Assembly: GCA_963663365.2 (NCBI GenBank)
Contig: CAXXIH010000006.1
Location: 1-64,000 of the forward strand
Length of the DNA: 64,000 nucleotides
Source: G963663365 sp963663365
GTDB taxonomy: Bacteria > Hinthialibacterota > Hinthialibacteria > Hinthialibacterales > G963663365
Direction: 5' to 3'
Within the stretch, counting starts at the first letter, position 1, and every line of letters starts with the position of its first letter. Shown in pieces: positions 8,904 through 18,069 of this stretch. The position numbers and the translations under genes are program-made. The notes beneath the pieces were generated by a model that had not been told where the DNA came from, searched no databases, and was given only the letters and a program-made list of their open reading frames with translations.

Positions 8904-10157
8904 CCAGCCCTGCCGCCAATCCACAGGAATCACCGCAATACACATATCAGGATTGCCAAAGCGGTTCGATGCGAACACAACTTTGGTGCTGGTCGGGCTC
9001 CAGCCAACATGGGGATGCGCGCCGCCGCCATAGGTCCGGTGATTTACCGTAAGCATACGGGCGCGTGCCGATTTTCCGCTGAAGATGGCGATTCCCCCAT
9101 GCCAGTTATCACCGGCCACCAGACGGCCATTTGGTGATCCGGATGCGTGCCACCAATTGAGTCTTGCCGTCTCCTCTTTGGTGCATCCCGGCCACCAGGC
9201 TCCAGGCCCCACAATACGAGTAATGCCCGATTTCAGGTCATAGACTTTGACATGAGCATCCTCTGCGCCGTCCTGGTAGTGTTCACCTGAGCAGAAGGTC
9301 ATTTGATCGTCAGCCCACCAGCACTCGTGGGTCACGAGTTCGCCCGGCTGTTGGGTATAAATTGGCCATGGTTTCCGGTCTGTTAAATCTGCCAACCATA
9401 TTCGTGCGCGGACATTATCTTTGGCGGCTTCGCCTACGCGGTCTCCCTGAATCGAATCCTCATAATGCCGTGCGAAACTGACCAGGCCCGGCGTATTCCA
9501 GCTGCTTTGAACATGGGAAATATCGAAATCAGTTGCAGCAATTTCTTTGATTGCGCCGGTTCTTTTATCCATCCAAATCACGCGGCATTTGTGGGGGCCG
9601 GAACTGCTGAAACCAATCACCATGCCTTGCCCGTGAGCGCTTTCATTCAAACCAAGGATGCGAACGAAATCGTCAGGAAGTGTTCCAATCACTCGTTCGC
9701 TGATTTTGACGGATGATTTTCCTTGTTCGCTGCTCCGGGTTTCGATGGTGAAGGTCCATTCCAGGACTTCTTTGCCCCGGGTCATAAACAAGCAGTCATC
9801 AAAACGTCCCGCCGTCATGGTTTGGTCTACCGGTTCTGCGTCTTTCCGCTCCAGCCGCACCAGCTCGCCGGATTCCTGCAAATAGCCAAACACTTCCATC
9901 CGTCCGGTCCTGTCGCTCAAAAAGAAAAACAGAGATTCTTCAGGCAGCCAGGATCTTTGATGAAAGTAAAAATTCCGCTCAGTGGCTTCCGATCTGGATA
10001 CAAAGATGAGTTCTGCACCGGAATTTTCATCTTTGGTGATGTACTGCTCTGAAGGCAGTACTTCGGCCGTCCAACTCTCATCGGCCCAGACAGTTGGTCC
10101 TGTCATCAAAGAAATAGCGGTAAAGAAGAAAGCGATAAATAAAACGCGAAAACGCAT
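8901..10157 (-). CDS. secreted TolB/oligogalacturonate lyase-like beta-propeller protein
   Basis: 418 residues starting at the ATG at 10157, which has GGAGGA seven bases upstream; the longer frame to 10199 lacks a binding site. A signal peptide (FRVLFIAFFFTAISLMTGPTVWAD) opens the protein. The body is made of propeller blades (FFFLSDRTGRMEVF, WMDKRTGAIKEI, VKVYDLKSGITRI). The last part, GGGAHPHVGWSPTSTKVVFA followed by SNRFGNPDMC, resembles the HPHPSFSPDG...FTSDR signature of oligogalacturonate lyases (PL22) and TolB-type proteins. WWHASGSPNGRLVAGD may carry metal-binding His residues of the PL22 type. Pectin-fragment lyase activity is plausible; a non-catalytic sugar-binding propeller is the main alternative. 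Confidence 0.65.
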   Translation of the reverse strand: MRFRVLFIAFFFTAISLMTGPTVWADESWTAEVLPSEQYITKDENSGAELIFVSRSEATERNFYFHQRSWLPEESLFFFLSDRTGRMEVFGYLQESGELVRLERKDAEPVDQTMTAGRFDDCLFMTRGKEVLEWTFTIETRSSEQGKSSVKISERVIGTLPDDFVRILGLNESAHGQGMVIGFSSSGPHKCRVIWMDKRTGAIKEIAATDFDISHVQSSWNTPGLVSFARHYEDSIQGDRVGEAAKDNVRARIWLADLTDRKPWPIYTQQPGELVTHECWWADDQMTFCSGEHYQDGAEDAHVKVYDLKSGITRIVGPGAWWPGCTKEETARLNWWHASGSPNGRLVAGDNWHGGIAIFSGKSARARMLTVNHRTYGGGAHPHVGWSPTSTKVVFASNRFGNPDMCIAVIPVDWRQGW

Positions 10158-10260
10158 TTTCGATCCTCCATGTGGATGGTTGAAAGGAAGATGGCACAAT
10201 TAGAATTAGGATAACGAACTTTGGGAGTAGAGCCACCGCATTTAAGCGATGTCTGGAAAA

Positions 10261-10292
10261 AGAAAAACGCCGGACATTGTTGCCCGGCGTTC
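10261..10292 (-). terminator. rho-independent terminator of the DUF5610 gene
   Basis: On the minus strand AACGCCGG pairs with CCGGCGTT across a 10-base loop and is followed by TTTTTCTTTTT. It lies 30 bases after the DUF5610 stop codon. Confidence 0.8.
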
Positions 10293-10322
10293 ATATCTCG
10301 AATTCTTACGTTTGGCTATTTG

Positions 10323-11054
10323 TTAGGCGGTTATATCTAACGTGCCGGAGTTGTTCTTGACAGCCTCTTGTGGAGGTTCCACCAAATCATCCACATCCGG
10401 CAAAGCCGCATCGGTCACTTCTTGAGTGGGATTGCCCATGAGTTTCAGTTTTTCTTCACGATACTCATTCAGGCCATCCATGACCAATTGGAATGTTTCC
10501 TTGATGTTTTCTCCGATTTCACCGAGATCGTCAAAACTTCCACCGAGCTCTTCTTCAGCTTGTTCAAAGCCCTTTTGAATCGCATCACGAATCAGGCTGG
10601 TAAATTCCGTAACCTGCTTATCTTCAGCGTCACCCTCGTGGTTCTTTTGATAGGCCGAGAAAAATCCCGTGCTGAAATTCAGAATGCGTTGTGCCGTTTT
10701 CGAGGGGCTGAAATAGTCCACCAACTCTTGAGCTGACGCTTCATCGGATAAACCTTCAGTTCCCTCGGAGAATTCTTCCGAAGTAAGCCCGAACTTCTGT
10801 TGCAAGACTGTCGACACACGCTCCATGACTGTGCTTGCAGCCATACGCAGTTCTTCAGGCCCACTGCCTATGGAGAGCTCGATCGACACTTCTTTCCGTT
10901 CTGCCGAAATAGACAGCAACTGGCCCATTGAAGCCTGAACGCTGCCACTGCCTGTCGATGTTGTCGACTTTTCAGATTCGCGCACCCGTTTGGATTCGGT
11001 GGCGTCCGACCCGATTAAGACTCTTGTGTTTATAGCACTGATAGGATCAACCAT
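10323..11054 (-). CDS. DUF5610 domain protein
   Basis: 243 residues, soluble, acidic and helical, with no signal peptide. The central region has SPSKTAQRILNFSTGFFSAY followed by SLIRDAIQKGFEQAEEELGG and IGENIKETFQLVMDGLNEY, the pattern of the DUF5610 family, known mainly from motile proteobacteria and of unknown function. The N-terminus is Ser/Thr-rich and probably disordered. A frame open to a TTG at 11102 exists. However, a sigma28-like promoter at 11091-11117 would start transcription near 11084, inside that extension, so I use the ATG at 11054. The 5' leader holds an imperfect hairpin (GCGGGGAG/CTCCCGC) that covers the likely ribosome binding region. The gene has its own terminator and is monocistronic. 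Confidence 0.75.
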   Translation of the reverse strand: MVDPISAINTRVLIGSDATESKRVRESEKSTTSTGSGSVQASMGQLLSISAERKEVSIELSIGSGPEELRMAASTVMERVSTVLQQKFGLTSEEFSEGTEGLSDEASAQELVDYFSPSKTAQRILNFSTGFFSAYQKNHEGDAEDKQVTEFTSLIRDAIQKGFEQAEEELGGSFDDLGEIGENIKETFQLVMDGLNEYREEKLKLMGNPTQEVTDAALPDVDDLVEPPQEAVKNNSGTLDITA

Positions 11055-11090
11055 TTTTCTTGCGGGAGACCTTTCTCCCCGCATCGTTAA

Positions 11091-11117
11091 GTATCGGCCC
11101 AATTCGAAACATACTTA
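11091..11117 (-). promoter_or_regulatory. sigma28 (FliA)-like promoter of the DUF5610 gene
   Basis: On the minus strand TAAGTATG, 11 bases, then GCCGATAC. The -10 octamer matches the FliA consensus at 7 of 8 positions; the -35 matches at 4 of 8. It is bracketed by a 9-bp inverted repeat, GTTAAGTAT (11086-11094) and ATACTTAAC (11111-11119), which could be an operator. Confidence 0.5.
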
Positions 11118-11217
11118 ACCCCTATTTTGTGATATTACTGTATCTTTCTTAATTTTTTGGACTTAAAGAGCCCAAAAGAAATTGTGAAACAACTGTGGTT
11201 AACAAATTTGAGGATTT

Positions 11218-13518
11218 CTATCCGCGTAAACCGGCCTCATGCAGGGCTTTTGCTCTTTGAGCCAAAACGCGGTTTTGCGGTTTTTTGAGGCTTGGATCCT
11301 CGCGAACGATGCCGGAAGCATCATCCCGAGCCTTCTCCAGAAGCCATAAATCCCGGTCGCCATCGGCAACCAAGAATGTCCACAATCCGCTCTGGCGCTG
11401 GCCGAATATTTCACCCGGCCCGCGCAGGCGCAGATCCTCTTCGGCCAGCCGGAAGCCATCGCGGGTTGATTCCAATGCCCTCAGCCTTCTTTCTGCCAGG
11501 GGAGAAACCGCCGCTCCCGTTACCAGCACGCAATATGAGGCGTGTGTCCCTCTACCTACACGCCCCCTGAGCTGGTGCAGTTGAGCCAATCCAAATCGGT
11601 CTGCTCCCAAAACAACCATGATTGTGGCATTGGGGACATCAATGCCGACTTCAATAACTGTTGTAGAGACAATCAGATCGTAATCGCCACGGCCAAAGGC
11701 TTCCATGATTCCCGATTTTTCTTCAGAACTCATTTGACCGTGCAATAGGGCCAGACGGTGCTTGGCCAGCGGGCCTTCTTGCAGGCGTTGGAAAGTCTGC
11801 TCTGCGGAGGGGAGTGCGGGCAATGCTTCTGAATCGTCAATTAGCGGGCAGACAACAAAGCATTGGCGGCCCGTCTCTATTTTCTCCGCCACAAATTCCC
11901 AGACTTTCTCTTCCTTATCCCAAGATGTCCACCGGGTTGTCACTTTGGGGCGGCCAGCCGGTAATTCCCGGATTGTCGAAGTGTCCATATCGCCATACCA
12001 CGATAAAGCCAGCGTCCTGGGTATCGGGGTGGCGGTCATTAGCAGGAGGTCCGGATGTTTACCTTTGGCTAGCAGTTTTCGGCGCTGTTCGACACCGAAT
12101 CTGTGTTGTTCATCCACGATAACCAAGCCCAGATTGTCAAAGATGACCGGATCCTCGAAAAGCGCATGTGTTCCGATCAGCAATTGGATGTCTCCACTCC
12201 GTAGCGCTTGCTGAAGTTCTTTGCGCTCTTTGGCTCCGGCGCTGCCTAATAGTATTCCGCAATTGAGGCCCCGCAGATTTCGGGTTAATTGGAGAACGGT
12301 TGCATGATGTTGTTCGGCCAAGATCTCAGTTGGAGCCATTAAAGCCGCTTGGTACCCGCCGCTTGCCACCGCCAACATTGCATAAAGCGCGACTACGGTT
12401 TTACCGCTGCCCACATCGCCTTGCAGCAGACGGTTCATCGGATGCGGAGCCGATAGATCATCCTGCAATTCCTGCAAAACCCGGTGCTGATCGTTTGTAA
12501 GTACAAACGGAAGGGCTTTTAGATATTCATACGGCCATTGTTTCGGATTTAACGCGGCCTGCCTGGATACCTCTTCATCTGTTTGAGACTCCGGAGCATC
12601 GGTTTCCTGAGCGCCGTCTGCATCCGGAATAAGATCCGGGACCGGATGGGCGATTCCCTCAATGCGTTTAACGGCATTTCGGGCTCGTGCCAGCAGAACC
12701 TGCATAACCAAGAATTCTTCATAAGCTAAGCGCTGGCGCGCGCGTTCGTAATTGGAATCTTTTTTACGCTTTCGAGCCTCTTCGAGCCGCTGCAAATACT
12801 CTGCTTCGTCTATTGTGTCGAAAAGACAAACTTCTTGGTCTTCGATATTGCCGGTTTTGTGTTGAAGTGGAGCGCCATCATCGGGGCCGGGCTGATGAAG
12901 AATACGCCAGGCGTTTTTAATGGTGGGAAATCCCGACTTTTCGAGAATCCAAACGGGAACAGCGTCCTCTTCATGCTCAATCAAGCGGCCCAGTATGAAA
13001 TCGACGGTGCGCCGAATTGTGCGTTGGGGAAGGCCTTTGGTGCTGTTGTAGAGTGGGAGTATTTCGCCGGGAGAATCGAGATCGCCGGGATCCAGCACGG
13101 TGAATTCCGGACTGGAAAATTGCAGGCCGGAATCGTAAAGCTCCGCTCTTCCATAAACCTGTAATCCCATCCCCCGCTTAAGGATGTTTTTGATGTAACT
13201 CTGGTTGAACCAAACAATGCTTGCGGCGCATTCACCGTCGTCGATACGTACCGTAATAATCTCGCGTACGCGGCCTCTGCGCTTGGGGCGGCGTGCATTT
13301 ACGCTGGTTACAAGCCCGCGTACGGCGACTAACTCGCCTGTCTTCACACGATTTAATGGAGTAATGGTTCTTTGGTCTTGATAAGAATGTGGTATATGCC
13401 AGAGCATATCCCGCGCGGTCTTAATACCCAGTGCTCGAAACCTCTCCGCCAGTTTCGGCCCGACTCCTTTGATAAACTGAATGGCGGTGTCGAGATTATC
13501 GGCGTGATCGGTTGGCAT
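11218..13518 (-). CDS. recG: ATP-dependent DNA helicase RecG
   Basis: 766 residues, longer than the E. coli enzyme (693). The N-terminal wedge/OB domain is recognisable (VAVRGLVTSVNARR, about residues 64-77). The motor has Walker A GDVGSGKT (367-374), DEQH (469-472), MTATPIPRTLALS and the family-specific GRVGRG motif near the end. RecG remodels stalled replication forks and Holliday junctions. The extra length includes an acidic, probably disordered insert around residues 293-320 (DLIPDADGAQETDAPESQTD) between the wedge and the motor. The gene begins 30 bases after the stop of the ABC permease on the same strand and shows no ribosome binding site, so it is probably co-transcribed with the permease. 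Confidence 0.95.
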   Translation of the reverse strand: MPTDHADNLDTAIQFIKGVGPKLAERFRALGIKTARDMLWHIPHSYQDQRTITPLNRVKTGELVAVRGLVTSVNARRPKRRGRVREIITVRIDDGECAASIVWFNQSYIKNILKRGMGLQVYGRAELYDSGLQFSSPEFTVLDPGDLDSPGEILPLYNSTKGLPQRTIRRTVDFILGRLIEHEEDAVPVWILEKSGFPTIKNAWRILHQPGPDDGAPLQHKTGNIEDQEVCLFDTIDEAEYLQRLEEARKRKKDSNYERARQRLAYEEFLVMQVLLARARNAVKRIEGIAHPVPDLIPDADGAQETDAPESQTDEEVSRQAALNPKQWPYEYLKALPFVLTNDQHRVLQELQDDLSAPHPMNRLLQGDVGSGKTVVALYAMLAVASGGYQAALMAPTEILAEQHHATVLQLTRNLRGLNCGILLGSAGAKERKELQQALRSGDIQLLIGTHALFEDPVIFDNLGLVIVDEQHRFGVEQRRKLLAKGKHPDLLLMTATPIPRTLALSWYGDMDTSTIRELPAGRPKVTTRWTSWDKEEKVWEFVAEKIETGRQCFVVCPLIDDSEALPALPSAEQTFQRLQEGPLAKHRLALLHGQMSSEEKSGIMEAFGRGDYDLIVSTTVIEVGIDVPNATIMVVLGADRFGLAQLHQLRGRVGRGTHASYCVLVTGAAVSPLAERRLRALESTRDGFRLAEEDLRLRGPGEIFGQRQSGLWTFLVADGDRDLWLLEKARDDASGIVREDPSLKKPQNRVLAQRAKALHEAGLRG

Positions 13519-13548
13519 GAGAGAAGTTTTTCAGGCAATGAGATGAAT

Positions 13549-14409
13549 CTATAGCTCATCTACGACTTGGATATCGAGTTTCCTTAAAATGTAATACCCC
13601 AGCAGGCAAGTCCCAATACAGATAACAACCGTAATCACTGTGCCTTCGAGGAGGGATGCAGTTAGCGGGGCTGCCGCCGCGCTGTTCAAGTCGATTGTTC
13701 CCAAACAAGACCAACGGTACCAGAAACTTAAAGTGGCCATGGGATTCAGCCATATGCAACCCGCCGGAATTCCAAAGGCTGCAATTGTCTCAATGGGCAT
13801 ATTAACCGGGTAGAGAACGGGTGTCAGATAGAACCAGGAGAGGGTGACGAATTCCAGAATCTGCCCTACATCCCGATAAAGCACATTGAGCGCTGAGAGG
13901 CCCATGACCAAGCCGGAAACCAACAATGTCTGCAACAAAGCGATGAATGGCAAAGCCAAAATGGCCCATGATGGCCTGGCAGAAGTGAAAATCCAGATCA
14001 GAGGAAGAAATACGGCCATAGCCAGACCGAAATTCACCAGCTGGGCTCCAACTGTGGTTAACGGAAAGATGGCACGGGGACAATAAACTTTTTTGACCAG
14101 ATGTGCGTTGGCAAGAATTGCCTGCGCACCTTCAGCCAAAGCGCCGGAAAAGTAAACCCACGGCAGGTAGCCGAAAACCAAGAACGCAAAATATCCGACT
14201 TCGCCATAGAGCCCGAGTGTTAATGGCAACCGGACCAGATAGCCGAAAACGACAGCGATAACCAGCATAGACAGCGCGGGCCGTAAAAGACTCCAAAAGA
14301 AGCCCAATACCGAGACTTTGTACCTGCTGCGCAAATCCCGGCGGATGAGCTCACCAAGCACTTGCCGGTTGCGGAATCGCAGAAAAAGAGTGAGGAACTC
14401 GCGGATCAT
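13549..14409 (-). CDS. ABC-2 type polysaccharide export permease (Wzm-like)
   Basis: 286 residues from the ATG at 14409. The frame stays open to 14526, but those 39 residues are hydrophilic and unlike the family. Six hydrophobic segments follow the amphipathic start IREFLTLFLRFRNRQVLGELIRRDL, where RSRYKVSVLGFFWSLLRP is the hallmark of O-antigen/teichoic acid/capsule exporters (Wzm, TagG, KpsM). LNVLYRDVGQILEF and SWFYLTPVLYP are also typical. These permeases work with a Wzt-type ATPase, which is usually adjacent. None is found here, since the upstream neighbour (14617) is divergent. The partner must be elsewhere. Confidence 0.85.
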   Translation of the reverse strand: MIREFLTLFLRFRNRQVLGELIRRDLRSRYKVSVLGFFWSLLRPALSMLVIAVVFGYLVRLPLTLGLYGEVGYFAFLVFGYLPWVYFSGALAEGAQAILANAHLVKKVYCPRAIFPLTTVGAQLVNFGLAMAVFLPLIWIFTSARPSWAILALPFIALLQTLLVSGLVMGLSALNVLYRDVGQILEFVTLSWFYLTPVLYPVNMPIETIAAFGIPAGCIWLNPMATLSFWYRWSCLGTIDLNSAAAAPLTASLLEGTVITVVICIGTCLLGYYILRKLDIQVVDEL

Positions 14410-14616
14410 AGTGAATTTTGATGCATTCGTTGTTGGCAATTGGCCATCGCCTGTGTAGCATCCACAGAGGTTGTGGTACAGCGGGGGATGACGCCTTGTA
14501 TGGGTTGGAGCACCCGTCCCGTCCATACAAAGGGCTTCCCCACGGTTAAAAAGCCTCTATCGACACCATCTTCGTTATCGCACCCCGTATTGTGATGATC
14601 CTAAAGGCTATGGACC

Positions 14617-15027
14617 ATGCCCAGTGGCGAAATAATCGTTGTAGACAAGAGATATTTGCGTTTTGTCGATTTATTTCGAACTCATGATTTTTTTGAGTGC
14701 CATGAGGTCTTGGAAGAGTTGTGGTTAGAATGCAGAGGCCCGGAACGCAAGTATTATCAAGGACTTATCCAGGCTGCTGTGTCTCTCTACCACTATACCC
14801 GCGGCAATTATGTTGGTGCAAGAAGCTTAGAGCGCTTGTCACGGGAGAAGATTATGCAATATCCGCCTGTTTTTCTGGGCGGGCATGGACATCGATTGAT
14901 AGATGATATGCGCACGTTCTTTGACGCCCGGCTACGCGAAGCAGGGAATGAAAAACCTTATTGCCCGGGTGAACCGCTGCCGGAATTCCATGTTGAGGTC
15001 GAACGGCTGGAAACTGAGATTTCATAG
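14617..15027 (+). CDS. DUF309 domain protein
   Basis: 136 residues. The motif FFECHEVLEELW near residues 26-37, followed by YYQGLIQAAVSLYHYTRGN, defines DUF309, a small all-helical family of unknown function found in many bacteria. The conserved His and Glu residues of the HExxEExW motif are intact and could bind a metal or ligand. It is the first of five genes that run in the same direction to 18050. The spacing to the next gene (101 bases) makes co-transcription possible but not certain. Confidence 0.85.
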   Translation: MPSGEIIVVDKRYLRFVDLFRTHDFFECHEVLEELWLECRGPERKYYQGLIQAAVSLYHYTRGNYVGARSLERLSREKIMQYPPVFLGGHGHRLIDDMRTFFDARLREAGNEKPYCPGEPLPEFHVEVERLETEIS

Positions 15028-15128
15028 ACCGGCGATGGATCGAATTCCTATGAGCTGAGGCCCATCACCGCTAGTCTTTGGCGATCCGGGTCTCTAAATT
15101 AAGATTTTTCCGACTCTAACGAGATACT

Positions 15129-15863
15129 ATGCCTCGCTACGCCATTATTTCGGATATTCATTCCAATCTTGAAGCATTAGATGTTGTGGCTGATGACATC
15201 AGGCAACATAGTGTAGATATTGTCGTCTGCTTGGGTGACATTGTCGGCTATGGCGCAGATCCTCAGCCTTGCGTGCGTATGCTGCGCAATCTTATGGCGG
15301 CTTATGGAAATCAGACACCCGTGATGGGAAATCATGATAATGCTGTCGCAAATGGCATTTTTGAGGGTTTTTCGGGGCATGCCAAGCAAGCCATTGAGTG
15401 GACCCGTGATCGTCTAACCAAAGAAGAGAAGTCTTGGCTAGGCACTTGTCCGTTTCAAATTCGGGACGACAATGTGATGTTTGTCCACGCATCGCCGTAT
15501 TATCCGCAGGCTTGGCATTACATTGTGCATGTTGACCAGGCTCAGGCCCAATTTAATTTTTTTAACGGCGATGTCTGTTTTATCGGCCACACACATCGGC
15601 CTTTTGTCTTTCAAGATGGTGAAACAAAATTTACCCCAAGGGAGTCGCATTTTCTGTCACCCACCAAGAAAACGCTGGTGAATGTGGGCAGTGTGGGGCA
15701 ACCTCGGGACGAGGATAACCGCGCCTCCTATGTGATTTATGACCGGGATTCCGGTTTGGTGACCGTTCGCAGATTGCAGTACGATTATGCAAGCGCGGCC
15801 GCTAAAATCATTGCGGCGGATCTGCCTGAGGTCTTGGCAAAACGGCTTTATGCCGGTAGATAG
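15129..15863 (+). CDS. calcineurin-like metallophosphoesterase (YfcE/MJ0936-like)
   Basis: 244 residues. It carries the full two-metal site: SDIH (Asp9, His11), GDIVGYG (Asp37), GNHD (Asn68, His69), His120 and GHTH (153-156). GDIVGYGADPQPC and the NVGSVGQPRD segment are typical of the subgroup often annotated as diadenosine tetraphosphatase-like or YfcE-type phosphodiesterase. It has no signal peptide, so it is cytoplasmic. The true substrate (cyclic or dinucleotide phosphodiester, or phosphoprotein) cannot be told. It is 33 bases upstream of the STAS gene and probably in one operon with it. Confidence 0.85.
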   Translation: MPRYAIISDIHSNLEALDVVADDIRQHSVDIVVCLGDIVGYGADPQPCVRMLRNLMAAYGNQTPVMGNHDNAVANGIFEGFSGHAKQAIEWTRDRLTKEEKSWLGTCPFQIRDDNVMFVHASPYYPQAWHYIVHVDQAQAQFNFFNGDVCFIGHTHRPFVFQDGETKFTPRESHFLSPTKKTLVNVGSVGQPRDEDNRASYVIYDRDSGLVTVRRLQYDYASAAAKIIAADLPEVLAKRLYAGR

Positions 15864-15896
15864 AGAATTCGTAAAAAAGACGAAACGAGTAAATCC

Positions 15897-16217
15897 ATGA
15901 GCAGCTACACATCGAAAATTGATCAGCCCTTCATGATGCAGATTGAAGGTGTGATTGATAACACCAACGCTTCTCAGTTCGCCGATGAACTTTTATCGGC
16001 GGCCACGAACGCGGAGAACTCCACCTTTGTGCTCGATCTGACCGCTGTAACTTTCATTAATAGCATCGGAATCGGTGGCCTTATCAAACTTCATCAAATT
16101 GTAAAAAGCCGTAATTTGACTTTACGGGTGTTGGTTGGCAGAACCGTCGGGGATGTTCTTCAAGTTGCTAAACTCGGCCAAGTGTTCCCTGTTGAAGTCG
16201 TATCCCGCCTAAAATAG
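15897..16217 (+). CDS. STAS-domain anti-sigma factor antagonist-like protein
   Basis: 106 residues, a single STAS domain. The segment FVLDLTAVTFINSIGIGGLI aligns with the SpoIIAA/RsbV phosphorylation loop, where the phosphorylatable Ser is normally in D(S/T)SG. Here the sequence is INSIGIG, so Ser about 61 is in the right place. Such proteins bind anti-sigma kinases to release sigma factors, or act in polar lipid or stressosome signalling. No RsbW-like kinase is nearby. An N-terminal extension of about 10 residues is normal. Confidence 0.85.
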   Translation: MSSYTSKIDQPFMMQIEGVIDNTNASQFADELLSAATNAENSTFVLDLTAVTFINSIGIGGLIKLHQIVKSRNLTLRVLVGRTVGDVLQVAKLGQVFPVEVVSRLK

Positions 16218-16266
16218 TGTCAGGGGACGGACGGCTGGGAATGTGTTTGCCAAGCCGTGCGGAGTG

Positions 16267-17016
16267 ATGAATGTAATCATGTCTGATTCTGCAAATCTCA
16301 ACGGACGTGTTGCCTTGGTAACTGGAGCTTCCAGCGGAATCGGATATGCCACCTGCTTGGAATTGGCTCAGGCGGGAGTGGCGATTACCGCCACGGCCAG
16401 ACGGAAGGATCGTCTTGATGCGCTGGTGGCTCAGATCGAAGTCGTTGGCGGAAAAGCAGCGGCATTGGACGCCGATATCACTGATCCGCAGACTCCGGCC
16501 CGTTTGTTCGATCTTGCATTGGAGCGGTTTGGACGCGCAGATATTGTTGTCAACAATGCGGGCGTAATGTACGACGGCCGGCTGACAGATGTTCCGTTTG
16601 AAAAAATCCAGGCCATGATTGATGTGAATATCACCGCCGCTTACCGAATCACGCATGAAGCAGTTGCGCGTTTCCGAAAGCAAGGGCATGGGCACCTGGT
16701 TCAGACCAGTAGCATTTTGGGCCTAAAAGTAAGGCCCGGAGCTTCCGCCTATAGCGGCACCAAGCATGCACTTGAGGCGATCACCGAAGGCGCGCGTTTG
16801 GAACTGGCCGATACCGATATTAAAGTCACCGCAATTGAGCCGGGCTACATCGTTACGGAATTGCATAGCCACTGGGATGTAAAACCAAATGAGCGAATGG
16901 GGATTGAAGGTTTGCAGCCCGGGGATGTTGCCCGTTGTATCCGTTTTGTTGTCGAACAACCCGGACCGGTTTTGATTCCTAAACTATTGGTTGTTCCGAA
17001 CCGTCAACCGCTCTAA
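16267..17016 (+). CDS. short-chain dehydrogenase/reductase
   Basis: About 249 residues. The classical SDR features are present: cofactor motif TGASSGIGYA, ADITD, NNAGV, a catalytic Ser (QTSSILG) and YSGTKHA (Tyr-x-x-x-Lys). The Arg-rich ATARRKDR after the second strand suggests NADP(H). The start is uncertain: GTG at 16243, ATG at 16267 and ATG at 16279 are in frame, and none has an ideal ribosome binding site. Its TAA overlaps the ATG of the next gene (TAATG), so the downstream hydrolase is translationally coupled and the two may act on one substrate. The best guess is a reductase of a small carbonyl compound; the substrate is unknown. Confidence 0.85.
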   Translation: MNVIMSDSANLNGRVALVTGASSGIGYATCLELAQAGVAITATARRKDRLDALVAQIEVVGGKAAALDADITDPQTPARLFDLALERFGRADIVVNNAGVMYDGRLTDVPFEKIQAMIDVNITAAYRITHEAVARFRKQGHGHLVQTSSILGLKVRPGASAYSGTKHALEAITEGARLELADTDIKVTAIEPGYIVTELHSHWDVKPNERMGIEGLQPGDVARCIRFVVEQPGPVLIPKLLVVPNRQPL

Positions 17017-18050
17017 TGCCCAGTAATCTGTGGAACCGGATCAAACGTATTCTCAAAAGAGTGGTCCTGTTTTTTGCAGGTCTTCTCATTTGTGTCTTTT
17101 TGATTTCGGCTGTTTATTGTCTTTTCTTTCTCCATTATTCCAGCTCGATACCGGCGGATTGGGAATTATCCCTATCGCCTCTTTCCGGTTTTGACATTCC
17201 CGAAAATTGTCTTGTTGAATTGGTTGATGAAAATCCATACCCCCAAGAGGAATACAAAGGGTATACCATCCGGCGGTATCGTTTTGAGCCGGAATCGGAA
17301 GATATATCCGAGTTCTTTGTTGACTGGTTTGAACCGCATTCTACAGAACCGTTGCAGGAAACCGGTGCTCCGTATCCGCTTGTAATGAATGGGCCAATCA
17401 CCGGCGGACGTATGCATCTTGAAAATAACTTCTCCCGGTATTTTGCGGACCACGGTATGGCCGTATGTCTTGTGCATCGGCCCAAAGCCTATGATGATCA
17501 GCCGCATAAGATTGAGGAAACCGGTTATTGGTGGCGGATGATGACTTGGCAATCACGTCTTGCCTACCGTTGGGCGCTTGCCGAGCAAAATGTGGATTCG
17601 CAACGGACAGCCACTTTTGGGATTAGTAACGGCGGTTTCCGGCACACTTTTTTTGCCGCGTTGGAACCGGGAATCAAAGCCCATGTGATTTGCCTGGCCG
17701 GTGGCGATTTGGCCGGGATTCTTGCAGAAACGGATATCATTGCCGAGCAGCGTGAGGAACTCATTGCCGAACTGGAAATAGAGCCGGATCAATTCCGGGA
17801 GTGGCTTCAAGATCGAATTGAGTTGGAACCGCTGGATTTTGCGGGGCACACGGATCCGCACAAAGTGCTTATGATCTGCGCGCGCTTCGATACAACTGTA
17901 CCGTACAAGAACGGCGTGCTTCTTTGGGAAGCCTTTGGACGGCCTGAGTTTATTGCGCTCCCCGCCGGGCACTATACATCCGCCTTTGCCATTCCATACA
18001 TAAAACGGCAGGCTCTGTCATTTATACAAAAGCGTTTTGAAAGCCAATGA
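17016..18050 (+). CDS. membrane-anchored alpha/beta hydrolase
   Basis: 344 residues. An N-terminal hydrophobic helix (about residues 11-37, VVLFFAGLLICVFLISAVYC) anchors or exports it. The hydrolase core has the nucleophile motif GISNGG (Ser near 201), a likely acid in RFDTTVPY and a likely His in PAGHYTS. This organisation is that of alpha/beta hydrolase-fold esterases and peptidases of unknown specificity. Translation is coupled to the upstream SDR through a TAATG overlap, so the pair probably forms a functional unit. The stop is followed closely by a convergent gene at 18070. Confidence 0.75.
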   Translation: MPSNLWNRIKRILKRVVLFFAGLLICVFLISAVYCLFFLHYSSSIPADWELSLSPLSGFDIPENCLVELVDENPYPQEEYKGYTIRRYRFEPESEDISEFFVDWFEPHSTEPLQETGAPYPLVMNGPITGGRMHLENNFSRYFADHGMAVCLVHRPKAYDDQPHKIEETGYWWRMMTWQSRLAYRWALAEQNVDSQRTATFGISNGGFRHTFFAALEPGIKAHVICLAGGDLAGILAETDIIAEQREELIAELEIEPDQFREWLQDRIELEPLDFAGHTDPHKVLMICARFDTTVPYKNGVLLWEAFGRPEFIALPAGHYTSAFAIPYIKRQALSFIQKRFESQ

Positions 18051-18069
18051 GTTTTATATTGTCTGTTGT

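Noticed and set aside
15852..15859. GCCGGTAG before the STAS gene as a third sigma28-like promoter
   Set aside because: It lies inside the upstream coding region and has no matching -35 element at 11 bases.
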